From positions 1,736,001-1,800,000 of the forward strand of contig CP067379.1 of the NCBI GenBank assembly GCA_019565575.1: 64,000 nt of DNA, given 5' to 3'. The stretch is from Flavobacterium covae. GTDB lineage: Bacteria; Bacteroidota; Bacteroidia; Flavobacteriales; Flavobacteriaceae. The notes under the pieces were generated by a model that worked only from the letters and a program-made list of their open reading frames with translations, made no database searches and was not told where the DNA came from. Positions 42,803-54,798 of this stretch are shown here, piece by piece; within the stretch, counting starts at the first letter, position 1; each line of letters opens with the position of its first letter. The translations under genes and the position numbers were made by a program.

Positions 42803-43331
42803 AATTCTTTATTTGAGGGGGATATTTTTCAAGTATTTTGGATACAAATTCTTTAATGCGAGCATCCTTTTTATTTACATCGTCTGTTAAATATCCAGAG
42901 CCTTTTCCTTGCCAGATCAATTCTTGGGTTTTGGCATCTATAATATCAATAATTAGTGTTCCTTCTATAGATGTAATAGGCATTGAATAGTTAATACCAG
43001 CACCCCACCAGGGATTATTCCATCCCATATTCCATCCCCAATTATTGTAGTAGTCTATACGTTCTTTTTCTTTTGTGAAAAAGCTGATGAGTATATCCGC
43101 ATTTTCAGATTTTGTAAAACCTTTGGATATTAGAGTTTCATTTAAAGCATAAAGTATTCTTTTTTTGTCTAAATCTGATATTTCAGCTTTGTCAATTCCG
43201 CTTTTGAGATAGGCAAAAGTTTTATACTGATCAAAATGAGCTCTTTTGTCATAGTCCGTATTTACATATACAGAACTGCATGCTGTAAGTATGAAAAAAC
43301 AGAGTAGTACTAGTAATTTTATCGTTTTCAT
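42801..43331 (-). CDS. DUF4136 lipoprotein
   Basis: 176 residues. Lipoprotein signal MKTIKLLVLLCFFILTACSS with cleavage before the cysteine. The DUF4136 domain follows (VNTDYDKRAHFDQYKTFAYL, GTLIIDIIDAKTQELIWQGKG). Envelope-located; function unknown. A run of W and N residues (NNWGWNMGWNNPWWG) near residue 105 is a local oddity. Frame intact. Confidence 0.83.
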   Translation of the reverse strand: MKTIKLLVLLCFFILTACSSVYVNTDYDKRAHFDQYKTFAYLKSGIDKAEISDLDKKRILYALNETLISKGFTKSENADILISFFTKEKERIDYYNNWGWNMGWNNPWWGAGINYSMPITSIEGTLIIDIIDAKTQELIWQGKGSGYLTDDVNKKDARIKEFVSKILEKYPPQIKN

Positions 43332-43399
43332 AATATTGAAAATTTTAAGAGACTGTTATAAAATTACAACAAAAAATATACCAAAGCAAATATCTGGTT

Positions 43400-45385
43400 T
43401 TATAAGAGTGTTTCGTCTACTAAGTTAGGTAAGGTCACTTTTAATAAAGGTTCTTGTTCCATTGCTCTTTTGATAGCAAAAATAGCACCTTCATTTCTTG
43501 CCCAACTTCTTCTTGAGATACCATTGTTAACATCCCAGAAAAGCATGGATTTTAGTCTTCTATCGCTGTCGCTTGAACCGTCTAATAACATACCAAAACC
43601 GCCGTTAATTACTTCTCCCCAGCCTACACCACCACCGTTGTGTATAGAAACCCAAGTGGCGCCACGAAAGCTATCGCCTATGACGTTATGGATTGCCATA
43701 TCAGCTGTAAATCGAGACCCATCGTAAATGTTAGATGTTTCACGATATGGGGAATCAGTACCTGACACATCGTGATGGTCACGACCTAATACAATAGGGC
43801 CAACTTCTCCTTTATTAATGGCGTTGTTGAATGCTTGTGCAATTTTAGTACGACCTTCAGCATCAGCGTATAAAATACGTGCTTGTGATCCTACAACTAA
43901 TTTGTTTTGTTGTGCACCTTTAATCCACTGAATATTATCCGCCATTTGTTGTTGAATTTCCTCTGGTGAATTTTGCATCATTTCTTCTAAAACTTGACAA
44001 GCTATGTTGTCTGTTTTTTGTAGATCTTCGGGTTTTCCAGATGTACAAACCCAACGGAAAGGACCGAATCCGTAATCAAAACACATAGGTCCCATGATAT
44101 CTTGAACATAGGAAGGGTACTTAAACTCTTTACCTAAAGTTGGGTTTTCAGCCATAACATCAGCACCTGCGCGTGAGGCTTCTAGAAGAAACGCATTTCC
44201 ATAATCAAAGAAGTAAGTTCCTTTTGCGGTGTGTTTGTTTATAGCTTCTGCGTGACGACGTAATGTTTTTTGAACTTCTATTTTAAATTGTTCAGGGTTG
44301 TTAGCCATCATTTCATTGGCTTCTTCAAATGAGATGCCTACTGGATAATAACCACCTGCCCAAGGATTGTGTAGGGATGTTTGATCTGAACCTAGATCAA
44401 TATGTAGGTTTTCTTCATCAAAACGTTCCCATACATCTACCACGTTTCCTAAGTAGGCTAAAGACACGATTTCTTTGGTTTCTAATGCTTTTTTAACACG
44501 AGTAATTAGAATGTTTATATCTTCATGAACTTCATGAATCCAGCCTTGTTCATGACGTATTTTGGTTATTTTAGGATTTACTTCTGCACAAACGGTTACA
44601 CATCCTGCAATTGTTCCTGCTTTTGGTTGAGCACCACTCATTCCTCCTAATCCAGAGGTAACGAATAAGCCTCCATTTGGATTTTTATTGATTTTTCTAA
44701 ATCCATTCAAAACGGTAATGGTTGTTCCGTGTACAATTCCTTGGGGACCAATGTACATATAGCTTCCTGCTGTCATCTGACCATATTGAGTTACTCCTAA
44801 AGCGTTGAAGCGTTCCCAATCATCAGGTTTGGAGTAATTGGGTATCATCATGCCATTTGTAACGACTACTCTTGGAGCATCTTTATGGGAAGGAAACAAC
44901 CCCATAGGATGTCCTGAATACATGACTAGTGTTTGCTCATCAGTCATTTCAGCTAAATATTTCATCGTTAATCTATACTGAGCCCAATTGCTAAAAACAC
45001 CGCCATTACCACCGTAAGTGATTAATTCATGTGGATGCTGCGCTACGGCATAATCCAAATTGTTTTGAATCATAAGCATAATGGCTTTTGCTTGTAGGCT
45101 TTTACCAGGATAATCAGTAATAGGTCTAGCTTTCATCTCATAATCAGGACGTAAACGATACATATAAATACGTCCGTATTTTTCTAATTCTTCCTTAAAT
45201 TCAGGAATTAGTTCAGCATGCTGATGGGGCTGAAAATAACGAAGAGCATTCTTTAAAGCTAATTTTTTTTCTTCTTCGGTTAATATTTCTTTACGCTTTG
45301 GAGCGTGATTAATTTGTGTTTCATACGTTTTTGCTTGTGGTAAAACGTTTGGAATTCCTTGTGTTATTTGTTCTTGAAATGTCAT
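43400..45385 (-). CDS. hutU: Urocanate hydratase
   Basis: A 661-residue urocanase, longer than the about 550-residue proteobacterial type and in line with the Bacteroidota form. It adds water to urocanate in histidine breakdown, using tightly bound NAD+. Landmarks: TYGGNGGVFSNWAQYRL, SGLGGMSGAQPKAG, and the active-site region DYGFGPFRWVCTSG with its conserved cysteine. No other hut gene is in the window, so the pathway must be scattered or incomplete here. Frame intact. Confidence 0.95.
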   Translation of the reverse strand: MTFQEQITQGIPNVLPQAKTYETQINHAPKRKEILTEEEKKLALKNALRYFQPHQHAELIPEFKEELEKYGRIYMYRLRPDYEMKARPITDYPGKSLQAKAIMLMIQNNLDYAVAQHPHELITYGGNGGVFSNWAQYRLTMKYLAEMTDEQTLVMYSGHPMGLFPSHKDAPRVVVTNGMMIPNYSKPDDWERFNALGVTQYGQMTAGSYMYIGPQGIVHGTTITVLNGFRKINKNPNGGLFVTSGLGGMSGAQPKAGTIAGCVTVCAEVNPKITKIRHEQGWIHEVHEDINILITRVKKALETKEIVSLAYLGNVVDVWERFDEENLHIDLGSDQTSLHNPWAGGYYPVGISFEEANEMMANNPEQFKIEVQKTLRRHAEAINKHTAKGTYFFDYGNAFLLEASRAGADVMAENPTLGKEFKYPSYVQDIMGPMCFDYGFGPFRWVCTSGKPEDLQKTDNIACQVLEEMMQNSPEEIQQQMADNIQWIKGAQQNKLVVGSQARILYADAEGRTKIAQAFNNAINKGEVGPIVLGRDHHDVSGTDSPYRETSNIYDGSRFTADMAIHNVIGDSFRGATWVSIHNGGGVGWGEVINGGFGMLLDGSSDSDRRLKSMLFWDVNNGISRRSWARNEGAIFAIKRAMEQEPLLKVTLPNLVDETLL

Positions 45386-45466
45386 TTTGTTTAGCTTTAA
45401 GCTTTATGCTGTAAGCAATAAGCGGTATTTATGGTGTGTTTTTAAGTTTTAGAATAATTGTGGATA

Positions 45467-45648
<182 letters not shown>

Positions 45649-45675
45649 GTGTACAAATTTATCAAATTTGTATAT

Positions 45676-46002
45676 ATGTTTTTTATAGTATCTAAATATT
45701 TAACACCTAGAAGATTTCGTGGAATTACTTTTTTTCCATTTGTTTTTATGAGGAAGAAAGAAGATAAAAGAGATCCGTATTTTATGAATCATGAAAGAAT
45801 TCATCTCCATCAGCAAAAAGAAATGTTGGTTTTGTTGTTTTTTATTTGGTACGGATTAGAATATTTGTTTCGGTTAGTGCAATTTAGAGATAAGCAACAA
45901 GCGTATTATAATATATCATTTGAAAGAGAGGCTTATAGAAAAGAGAAAGACCTCAACTATTTAGGGAGGAGGTCTTTTTGGGCATTTTTGAAATATGTTT
46001 AG
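45676..46002 (+). CDS. Small membrane protein with an HExxH motif
   Basis: About 108 residues from MFFIVSKYLTPRRF (45676); a GTG at 45649 is possible. It contains FMNHERIHLHQQKEML, an HExxH sequence that in zincins binds zinc, next to one hydrophobic helix (VLLFFIWYGLEYLFRL). The family is conserved in Bacteroidota to my knowledge but I do not know a function. With no third ligand evident, peptidase activity is only a possibility. Frame intact; its end overlaps the converging T9SS gene by four bases. Confidence 0.65.
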   Translation: MFFIVSKYLTPRRFRGITFFPFVFMRKKEDKRDPYFMNHERIHLHQQKEMLVLLFFIWYGLEYLFRLVQFRDKQQAYYNISFEREAYRKEKDLNYLGRRSFWAFLKYV

Positions 46003-49000
46003 TAAATTACTTTTTTTGTTATTATTGCGCCATTTTCGAGCGTTATTTTTACGAGGATTATATTTTGGGTGTTTTTTAAATGAAGTAAGGATTCTTTTTG
46101 GTTGATCTCTTTTGCTTGAAATAAAGTTTTTCCTAAAATATCATAGATTTCAATATTTTTTAAATTGAATAACTCTGATTTAATTTGTAATTCATTAGTT
46201 CCGTAAATAACGACACTATTATTATATTCTTCATTATTGTTAGATAATGTTTCTTTTGTGTATTTAATTATGAAACGTCCTTTAAATATTCCTGTTTCAC
46301 TATTGAATGAATAAGGACTTACAGTTAAATCATGAATTGTATTTGTTAATAAATCTTCTAGATATATTTTTTGATTAGTAGATTTGAAAAGACCATCTAC
46401 TTCAGATATAGCAAACTTATATGAGCCATTTGTAGGTACTTGATAGCCAATATTAAATTTGTCGTTTATATCAAATATTCCTTTTCCTTGAATGATATAT
46501 GCGTCGTTATCTAGTAGCGAAAAAGCCTTTAAAGGTGCTTCATAATCAGTTTTAGCATCAAAAAGAAAATCTTTTTCTGGAGTGGCACCTTCTGCATAAC
46601 CTATTAGAAAAGTACTACTAGCAGAGTTACTATCTACTAAATCAATCCAAATTCGATTGGGTTGGCTTTCGTTTTTGTTGTCTGTTGTTCTATAAAATTG
46701 ACTGTTATTATAAGCGTTATTTGAATTGTCAATGCGCATACTATTTTTAAAAATGATATTGTTTGTTAAAGGGTTACCATCTTTCATTTTTATAAGAAAT
46801 CCTTGTCCCGCAGCTATTTTTCCGTTAAATCCTGTATCTGCTCCTGTACTACTTCCTAGACTGGATCCTAGTTTAGTATAGGTTAAATAATCACTATATG
46901 AATAGTTATTAGAAAAATTTTGATAATAAGGAGAAGCATTGTTTTTAGATATAGTTCCTTTATGTGTCCAAATTTGAATTCCTCCTTCTAATAGTGCTTC
47001 GTTTTCGGTTAAAAATTTGATAGCATCTATAGCAGAAGGATATGGATTACCAATTAAATTTAAGTTATCATCTAAATTAGTTATATAACGTCCAGTAGTA
47101 CCTTTATAGTCTGCTCCTATATATGGACCTCTTTTAATAGGTATTGTAATGATGCCATTTCTTGGTGCTCCAGTAAAGGTGGTTGAAAAAGTAGGGTTGT
47201 TATTAGCCACTCTAATAATATACCCTTTGCCTGGTTGCATATTTTCAGTTGTGTTAAACCAATTGCCAAAACCAAAACCGTTAGGATTAGGATGGTCTGT
47301 TACCCAATGAAAAATTTTACTAGTTGGTGTATCTGGAGAGACACTGGTAATAGGGAAATTGTTTACAGGAGAAGACCAGTATATGTAATCAAATAGTTTT
47401 AAGCCAGTAGCCGTTCTGTCCATAGTAAAAGTACCTGAAATAGAATTAGGAGGAGAAGGATTGTCATTTCTTTGAACAAAATTAGCATTGTTGCGAACAT
47501 TAAAAATTCCTCCTCCTTTTATATCCATCCAGTCTGTAATAATTAAATTATTATTGGCTTGCAATTCTAAATTTCCGTTTGATTTTATAGTTAGGTTTTT
47601 TCCATAGCCTGTATATTCAGTACCTCTAATTTTGGCGGTACTAGGTATGATTACACAAGTATTACTGTCAGGAATAATAGCAGGTGCCCAGTTTCCAGCT
47701 GTATCCCAACGATCATTTATAGTTCCTTTCCATGTACGAGTACTATTGGTAATTGTAATAGGAATGGTAGATAAACAGCCATTAGGAGTTAATGATTCTA
47801 CAGATGTTGACCAAGAAGGCAATTCTATAGAAGAACCCTTAGGAGCAAAATAAACAGTTGATGTGTTTTGATTAGTGTAAAGAGTATCACCTACATTATC
47901 ATTGTTTGTGTCAACATATAGTATACCTGATGAATTATTCCATGAATAATTAGGGATAAAAGGTTTTGTTGCGTTTATGTAAACATCATCAATTGCCCAG
48001 CCTTCAGCCCAAGTACCTTTGTATTCAAATTTTATAGATAGTTTTTGAACGCCAATAGGTAATGAATAATTAGCAGATACAAAAGAATGTGGTAATCCTT
48101 GATCTGAATTATATTGTACTAATTGGGTCCAATGAGAACTATTTGCAGGATCAGGAGAAGCAAGTGTTGAATAATAAACAGTGGCTGTATCTGTATTATC
48201 AAAATCAGAGTAATAATGTCTAAAAGTTAAGGTTGCACTAGTACAACCAACCGTTGAAACAGGGCTTTTAGTTGTCATTCTACTGGTCATTGTAAGATTA
48301 TAATAGTCAGAAGTTGTGAGTGCAAATGTATTATCTGCGTTTCCTGAACTGATAGCAGGTTTGAAAACGGTTGTATTTATGGGAACCGTTGGACTTACAT
48401 ATAGTTTCCAAGTAGCATTAGAAAAGAAATTACTAAGTGTTTGTGTTACGAGAAAATTGGTGTCTGAAATGTCAGATTCAGAAAATGTTTCAGTTAGTAA
48501 ATTAAATTTAGTTTCTCCAACAGATGCTGTAATTTTTGCTTGTGAATTTTCTCCACAAATAACAGTTGATGAGGCATTTAAATTAATGTCAGTTGTTGAT
48601 TTTATCTCAGCATTAACAAAAGTATTATAGAAACTTTGACATGTTCCATTATACCCCTTAACGTTGTATGTTTTACTTGTGTTTAATAAAGGAGTGATCC
48701 AAGTAGTAGTAGCTTGTCCAGAAACAATGGTACTTGGACTAGTTCCTTCCAGTGTATTTGTTACAGAGTCATACCATCTAAATTCCGTGATATTAGTGGT
48801 TCCGTATGCCTGTAAAGTAACAGTTCCTGGACCACAACTACTTCCTGATGTGGCAGCACTAACTTTAGCAACACAATAAGGTAAGATTGTTATCGTGTAA
48901 TCTTCTGTTTCTCCATGGTCGTGATTTCCACAAGGATCTAAAACATTAGATGAAAAAGTTCTAATTCGGAGAGTATATGTTCCAGCTGGTACTGTGGTAG

Positions 49001-50420
49001 GGATTGTAAAACCTAATGTGTTTTTTAGCTCCGTGTATATACTACCAGTGGTGTACACCAATTCGTTACTTTCAAAAACGCCATTTTTGTTGTTCCAATC
49101 AATCCATATCCTTATAGTCTGACGAAAGGGCTTATCTGGTAAGGTTGCCAATAGGTTTACACCGCCTCCTTGTACCTGTGTAAACAAGTTAATATGTCTG
49201 TAATTTCCGTAGCCATTAGGAGAGTAACCTGTATTATTGTTAGCATAAGTTGTTACAGTGCCTATAGATTCTAAACTATTTATATATCTAGAATTATTAT
49301 TAGAAGAAGGAATACAGTATGCAAAACTTGTACTGGTATTTCCTGATAAAGGATTTGTTGTATTGTATCTAGGTCCTCCAGAGCAATTGGTATTATTGTA
49401 AGAAAAATGTAATAATAATACGTTGTATTAGTTGCTAATCCACTATCATTAAAAGACGTATTTGTATCTGTGTCTACGACTACATAATTAGATCCTAATG
49501 CTGTAGATCCTATGGTATAAACAGTTCCATTAATTGGATTTGGTCTTATATTAGTACTAGAACGTACTACTAGATAATTATTAGGAGAAGGCTTTGCTTC
49601 TATAAAATTTCCAGTTATTGTAGAGCTATCAGACGTTAGAGTTAGCTCTGTGGGCTGAATTGTAGGGGTTGAACAAGGTTGAATTTGAATGGGAGTCCAT
49701 GTAAAGGTTAAACCATTAGATGGCGCACTTGAACCGTTAGTTGTACATGTATTGATGTTTGTGGTTCCTCTAGTAGTTGTTGAAGCCCAACTAGAATGAT
49801 TGGTTTTGTTTCTATTGTTAAAATCCGTATTAGTTGCACCTCTTAGTCCCACTTCTACATTTATGTTTTCACTTGTAGTAGTGCCAGTTGGGGAACAAAT
49901 TCCATACACAATTGAAACAACATTAGTAGTTTCATATAGTTTTATTTGAAAGTCAAAATTTCCATTTCTATTATATCTTTTAGCATCATCCCATTGAATA
50001 GTAAAAACTCTATTAGGAGCGGATCCTGTTGTTGAATAAGTGATTGCCTTTGTTCCTGAATCAGCCATATCAACTCCAAGCGCACTTACAGCACCATTAT
50101 AACCCGTTCCTGATGAAATAGGATTATACAAAGAACCATTAGGTATTGTTGTACCAAATGTAATGAATCCATTGCTACTAACGGTACAATTTGTATAATT
50201 AGAATTATTGAAATTAAAAGAGAAACCTATAGGAATATTAGGTACTACGTTTTCGTCCCATCCAGTATTAATAGCTACACTACCTGAGATAGAATTATAT
50301 ACTCCGCTACTTTCTGAAAAGTTGTATGATGATACCTGTCCTTGATTTTCATCTATAAATAGAACTAGAAATAATATAAGAAAAAAATAAACCTTTCTTT
50401 TTTGTATGAAATTCTTTCAT
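45999..50420 (-). CDS. Large T9SS-secreted surface protein (GEVED and Ig-like domains)
   Basis: About 1,472 residues after two repairs. The start MKEFHTKKKGLFFF (50420) is a signal peptide. Then an N-terminal beta-rich domain (PIGFSFNFNNSNYTNCTVSSNGF), an FN3-like segment, a GEVED domain (CGNHDHGETEDYTITI), Ig-like modules with repeated Cys pairs, a carbohydrate-binding-like jelly roll (LTFRHYYSDFDNTD, GWAIDDVYI), and a C-terminal sorting domain resembling T9SS type C. Breaks: a T tract near 49403 and another near 50382, each one base short. No catalytic domain seen; likely an adhesin or matrix protein. Confidence 0.75.
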
Positions 50421-50727
50421 AAATGTTTGTTTTTTTGGAGATATTTGCTTATATTTTAAGCATGTAGATCGTAAAAATAGAATTTGTTAGAGTTATATAC
50501 AATTTATTTTAAGCAAAAAAAGCCTTTGTCGATTTTTTTCTACAAACAATAAAGCTTTTTTGTTTAATTTTTTTTATTGGAAACTACTACAAACACTAGG
50601 TTTTTTTAATGATTTGATTTTTAGATTATGTTTTTACTTTTTTTAAAAAAATATAAGAATTTTCTTTCTTTGTTAATAAAAAGAAATTCTAAAATGCTTA
50701 ATTTATAAAAAAATATACCTTTGTCTA
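50421..50727. other. 307-base intergenic region, very A+T-rich
   Basis: No gene seen. A TACCTTTG box (TAnnTTTG type) at 50716-50723 lies four bases before the GTG at 50728, so transcription could start at or almost at the start codon (leaderless mRNA). An AAGCAAAAAAAGC...GCTTTTTTG stretch near 50513-50562 could form a weak hairpin. Confidence 0.4.
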
Positions 50728-51651
50728 GTGAATAGTTTAATACAAAAAATAGATATTCCTTTACCTCATGAAATCACGCTTTTTATTAAGCGAGAAGATC
50801 AAATTCACCCCTTTATTTCAGGAAATAAATATCGAAAGCTTAAGTATAATTTAAAATATTTAGAAAAAAATCATTACGATACATTGGTAACCTTTGGAGG
50901 TGCTTTTTCAAATCATATTGCGGCTACTGCTTTTGCTTGTAAAGAAAAAGGGATAAATTGTTTAGGAGTTATTAGAGGAGAAGAACTTTGGAAAGAAATA
51001 AGTTATAATGCTACTTTACAATTTGCTCAAAAATGGGGTATGAAATTTGAGTTTGTAACCAGAGAGCAATATCGAGATAAAGAAAATGTAGATTTTAAAG
51101 ATTTTATAGAATCTAAATACGGAACCTGTTATTGGTTACCAGAAGGAGGAACGAATGAGCTAGCAATTAAAGGATGTACTGAAATTCTTAATGAATCAGA
51201 TACAGTGTATGATTATATATGTACAGCAGTTGGAACAGGAGGCACTATTTCAGGGATCATTAATAGTGCTCTATCCCATCAGGAAATTTTGGGATTTCCA
51301 GCCTTAAAAGGTGATTTTTTAAAGGCTGAGGTACAATCATGGGTATTAAATAACAAGAAATGGGATATGGTAAATGATTACCATTTCGGAGGTTATGGAA
51401 AAGTAACGGAAGAATTGATTTGTTTTTTAAATAATTTTTATGCTAAAACAAAAATACCATTAGACCCCATATATACAGGCAAGATGCTGTTTGGGGTTAT
51501 AGATATGATTCATAAAGGTTGTTTTAAATCAGGAGCAAAAATTTTAACCATTCATACAGGAGGATTACAGGGGATAGAAGGAATGAATCAATTCTTAGAT
51601 AAAAAAAATAAAACATTAATTGATTATGCTCATAGTTTAAAAAATCAATAA
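50728..51651 (+). CDS. ACC deaminase / D-cysteine desulfhydrase family PLP enzyme
   Basis: 307 residues from a GTG at 50728; no nearby upstream in-frame ATG competes. The PLP lysine is in SGNKYRKLKYN; LVTFGGAFSNHIAATAFAC and CTAVGTGGTISGIIN bind cofactor phosphate. Family members open the ring of aminocyclopropane carboxylate or remove H2S from D-cysteine; in bacteria of this group D-cysteine desulfhydrase is the more usual activity, but the sequence alone does not decide. Frame intact. Confidence 0.82.
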   Translation: MNSLIQKIDIPLPHEITLFIKREDQIHPFISGNKYRKLKYNLKYLEKNHYDTLVTFGGAFSNHIAATAFACKEKGINCLGVIRGEELWKEISYNATLQFAQKWGMKFEFVTREQYRDKENVDFKDFIESKYGTCYWLPEGGTNELAIKGCTEILNESDTVYDYICTAVGTGGTISGIINSALSHQEILGFPALKGDFLKAEVQSWVLNNKKWDMVNDYHFGGYGKVTEELICFLNNFYAKTKIPLDPIYTGKMLFGVIDMIHKGCFKSGAKILTIHTGGLQGIEGMNQFLDKKNKTLIDYAHSLKNQ

Positions 51652-51792
51652 TTTTGAACTTTTCTTTTAAAATAATTGTAAAAAGTAAAGAATAACTGAA
51701 ATTTTGTTTTTAAAAAATATTATAAATAAAAACAAATTTTAAAAGAGTTCGTTTAAGTTATATACTAGAGAAATATAAAATAAAGTTACTTC

Positions 51793-52722
51793 ATGAAAAA
51801 AATAACACATTTCTTATTAGTTCTCTTCTTAGTGAGTTGTGGAACTTCTAAACCGAAGATTCAAACAACCAAAAAAACAGTACATTCTACTACCCAAAAA
51901 AAAGGAACTCAATCTGAAAAAGAAATTACAAATGATCAAAATCTTCGTAAATCAGAAGAGTTAGTAGCAACCTCACGGGTAAAAGTTACCCCTGAAATAG
52001 TCAATGGTTATGTCTTACAATTTAAAGATGTTGCTATGAATAATATGAAAGAACATAAGGTACCCGCTAGTATTATTCTTGCCCAAGGAATTTTAGAGTC
52101 AGGTGCGGGTACAGGTACGCTTTGTCGTACTGCCAATAACCATTTTGGAATCAAATGTCATAAGGAATGGACAGGAGAATCTGTGCGTTATGATGACGAT
52201 GCAGCTCAGGAATGTTTTAGGAAATATGAAAATCCTTCTCATTCTTATCGTGATCATTCCTTGTTTTTAACCTCTCGTTCTTGGTATGCACCATTGTTTA
52301 AACTTGATCCTTATGACTATAAAGGATGGGCGTATGGATTAAAAAAGTCTGGATATGCAACTGATCCTAAATATCCTGAAAAACTTATCTCTATTATTGA
52401 ACGATATAAACTTCATGAGTATGATTCTAAGGTTTTAGGTTTTGTTTTCATTCCTTTAACAAAAACAGAAGAGACAGTAAAGGAAACAAAAAATGCAATG
52501 CCCAAAGAGGTAACTCCTCAAGTGAAAGATACTGTGAAAATTTTAACCAAATCAAATTCTAAAACAGAAATTCCTAATACAGGTACCACCCATATCGTAG
52601 CACAAGGAGAAACATTGTATGCTATTTCAAAAAAATACAATACAACAGTAGAACAAATTCGTCAAAAAAACAGTTTGGTAGATAACGCAATAGCTATCGG
52701 ACAAATATTAATAATTTTTTAG
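51793..52722 (+). CDS. Lipoprotein N-acetylglucosaminidase with LysM domain
   Basis: 309 residues. Lipobox in LLVLFLVSCGTSK. The glucosaminidase domain (GH73 type; about residues 80-215) has VPASIILAQGILESGAGTG, with the catalytic glutamate in LESGAG, and NHFGIKC and YRDHSLFL. The C-terminal LysM (HIVAQGETLYAISKKYNTT) binds peptidoglycan. It trims the cell wall at the outer membrane. Frame intact. Confidence 0.87.
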   Translation: MKKITHFLLVLFLVSCGTSKPKIQTTKKTVHSTTQKKGTQSEKEITNDQNLRKSEELVATSRVKVTPEIVNGYVLQFKDVAMNNMKEHKVPASIILAQGILESGAGTGTLCRTANNHFGIKCHKEWTGESVRYDDDAAQECFRKYENPSHSYRDHSLFLTSRSWYAPLFKLDPYDYKGWAYGLKKSGYATDPKYPEKLISIIERYKLHEYDSKVLGFVFIPLTKTEETVKETKNAMPKEVTPQVKDTVKILTKSNSKTEIPNTGTTHIVAQGETLYAISKKYNTTVEQIRQKNSLVDNAIAIGQILIIF

Positions 52723-52864
52723 AAGCCTTAAGGCTATTTTTAAACATAGTTTTCGTTATACGCGTGTGGATCATTAAAAATAACATATTAATTCAGAATT
52801 GAATATTCAGGCATAATGAGAGTACTCCGTTTCAAGTAAAACTAAACCCAAACATTAGAAAAAA

Positions 52865-54151
52865 ATGATTTATCAAAGAAGCAGTCAGTTATTTCAGGAA
52901 GCGGCAGAAGTTATTCCAGGAGGAGTTAACTCACCTGTACGCGCTTTTAAGTATGTAGGAGGAACCCCTATTTTTGTTAAAGAAGCCAAAGGAGCTTATT
53001 TATATGACGAAGATGGTAATCGGTTAATAGATTATATCAACTCTTGGGGACCTATGATTTTAGGTCATGCCTATGAACCCGTAGTAAAAGCCGTAATAGA
53101 AAAAGCTCAAAAAGGAACCTCTTTTGGAATGCCTACCGAATTAGAAACACAAATAGCAAAATTAGCGGTTTCTATGGTACCTAATATTGATAAAATTCGA
53201 TTTGTTAATTCAGGAACAGAAGCCTGTATGAGTGCTATTCGTTTAGCACGTGGGTTCACGAATCGTGATAAAATAATTAAATTTGCAGGATGTTATCACG
53301 GACATTCTGATTCGTTTTTAATCCAGGCAGGTAGTGGCGCTATTACTTTTGGTTCACCCAATAGCCCAGGAGTAACAGAAGGAACTGCTAAAGATACCTT
53401 ATTAGCCAATTATAATGATATTGATAATGTAAAAGCGTTGTTAGAAGCTAATAAAGAACAAATAGCAGCCATTATCATAGAACCTGTTGCAGGAAATATG
53501 GGATGTGTACCCCCTAAAGAAGGTTTTTTACAAGCATTAAGAGAGGTTTGTGATATTCATGGTACATTATTGATTTTTGATGAAGTAATGACAGGATTCC
53601 GTTTAGCAAAAGGAGGAGCGCAAGAATTATTTAATATCAAAGCAGATATCGTTTGTTTTGGTAAAGTAATAGGAGGAGGGTTACCAGTAGGAGCCTTTGC
53701 AGCACGAAATGAAATAATGAATCATTTAGCACCATTAGGACCTGTTTATCAAGCAGGAACTTTATCAGGAAACCCCTTAGCAATGGCCGCTGGATTAGCA
53801 ATGTTGCAAGCATTAAATGAAGACCCTGAAATTTTTAATCGCTTAGATCAAAAAACAGCTTATTTAGAAAAAGGAATACATGAAGTATTAACTAAAAATA
53901 ATATTTTATACACAATTAATCGAGTAGGATCTATGATTTCAGTTCATTTTGATCAAGCAGAGATAATTGATTTTGAAACATCTAAAAAAGGAGATAACCA
54001 ATATTTTAAAGATTTTTTCCATGGATTAGTAAAAGAAGGCGTTTATATTGCACCATCAGCTTATGAAACATGGTTTATTACTGATGCCTTGACCTATGAA
54101 GATTTAGATTATACCATTCATGCTATAGATAAAGTATCAAAAAACTTATAA
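52865..54151 (+). CDS. hemL: Glutamate-1-semialdehyde 2,1-aminomutase
   Basis: 428 residues, normal length. PLP enzyme that makes 5-aminolevulinate for haem from glutamate semialdehyde. Motifs: [42 protein letters not shown] and the PLP lysine in [16 protein letters not shown]. Frame intact. Followed by a strong terminator. Confidence 0.96.
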   Translation: MIYQRSSQLFQEAAEVIPGGVNSPVRAFKYVGGTPIFVKEAKGAYLYDEDGNRLIDYINSWGPMILGHAYEPVVKAVIEKAQKGTSFGMPTELETQIAKLAVSMVPNIDKIRFVNSGTEACMSAIRLARGFTNRDKIIKFAGCYHGHSDSFLIQAGSGAITFGSPNSPGVTEGTAKDTLLANYNDIDNVKALLEANKEQIAAIIIEPVAGNMGCVPPKEGFLQALREVCDIHGTLLIFDEVMTGFRLAKGGAQELFNIKADIVCFGKVIGGGLPVGAFAARNEIMNHLAPLGPVYQAGTLSGNPLAMAAGLAMLQALNEDPEIFNRLDQKTAYLEKGIHEVLTKNNILYTINRVGSMISVHFDQAEIIDFETSKKGDNQYFKDFFHGLVKEGVYIAPSAYETWFITDALTYEDLDYTIHAIDKVSKNL

Positions 54152-54178
54152 AAAAGAAAAGCCCGATAATCTGGACAT

Positions 54179-54213
54179 GCCCCAAAAAGTTAGACACTAT
54201 TTGGGGCTTTTTT
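54179..54213 (+). terminator. Rho-independent terminator after hemL
   Basis: Stem GCCCCAAA (54179-54186) and TTTGGGGC (54200-54207), 13-base loop, followed by T6. Separates hemL from the nos cluster. Confidence 0.85.
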
Positions 54214-54307
54214 TATAAAAATTCAATTATTCTTTTTATGATTAGGGTCATAAGAAATTAATTATGTTCGTAGGAAATTTGTATAGTAATTATAAATAAG
54301 AAAAATT

Positions 54308-54790
54308 ATGAAACGAATTTCATCAATCATTTTAGGTTTAACAATCCTAGTTTCATGTGGAAAAAAGAGGGAAAAACAGAAGATTTTTCTAAATCAACAC
54401 AAGAACAAGTAACTAAGCAAGAATCTAATTCAGACGCTTCTTCATACGATCCCAATAGAGGAGAAGGAAAGTTTGATAAAATTGAACTAGGAACTTTAGA
54501 CCTAGCAAAAGCAACTGGAAGGAGAAAAAGTGTCTGCAGTTAAATGTATTTCTTGTCATAAAACGACAGATGAAAAATTAGTAGGACCAGGTTGGAAAGG
54601 AGTAACGGAAAGAAGAAAACCAGAATGGATAATGAACTTTATAACCAATCCAGATCCAATGATTGACAAAGACCCTGAACTTCAAGCACAATTAGAAATT
54701 TGTCTAGTACGAATGCCTAATCAAGGTCTGACAGATGATGAAGCTAGAAATATTTTAGAATATATGCGAAAAAATGATGGTGTTAAATAA
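54308..54790 (+). CDS. Lipoprotein cytochrome c of the nos cluster (two frameshifts)
   Basis: About 160 residues. The start MKRISSIILGLTILVSCGKK (54308) gives a lipobox in LVSC. A low-complexity linker and a class I haem c domain follow: CISCHKTTDEKLVGPGWKG carries CxxCH and RMPNQGLTDDEARNILEYM provides the methionine ligand. Breaks: an A6 tract near 54364 (A7 expected) and CTGGAAG at 54515-54521, where CTGAAG gives LAKATEGEKVSAVKC. It lies 8 bases before nosZ and probably passes electrons to it. Confidence 0.85.
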
Positions 54791-54798
54791 TAGAAATC

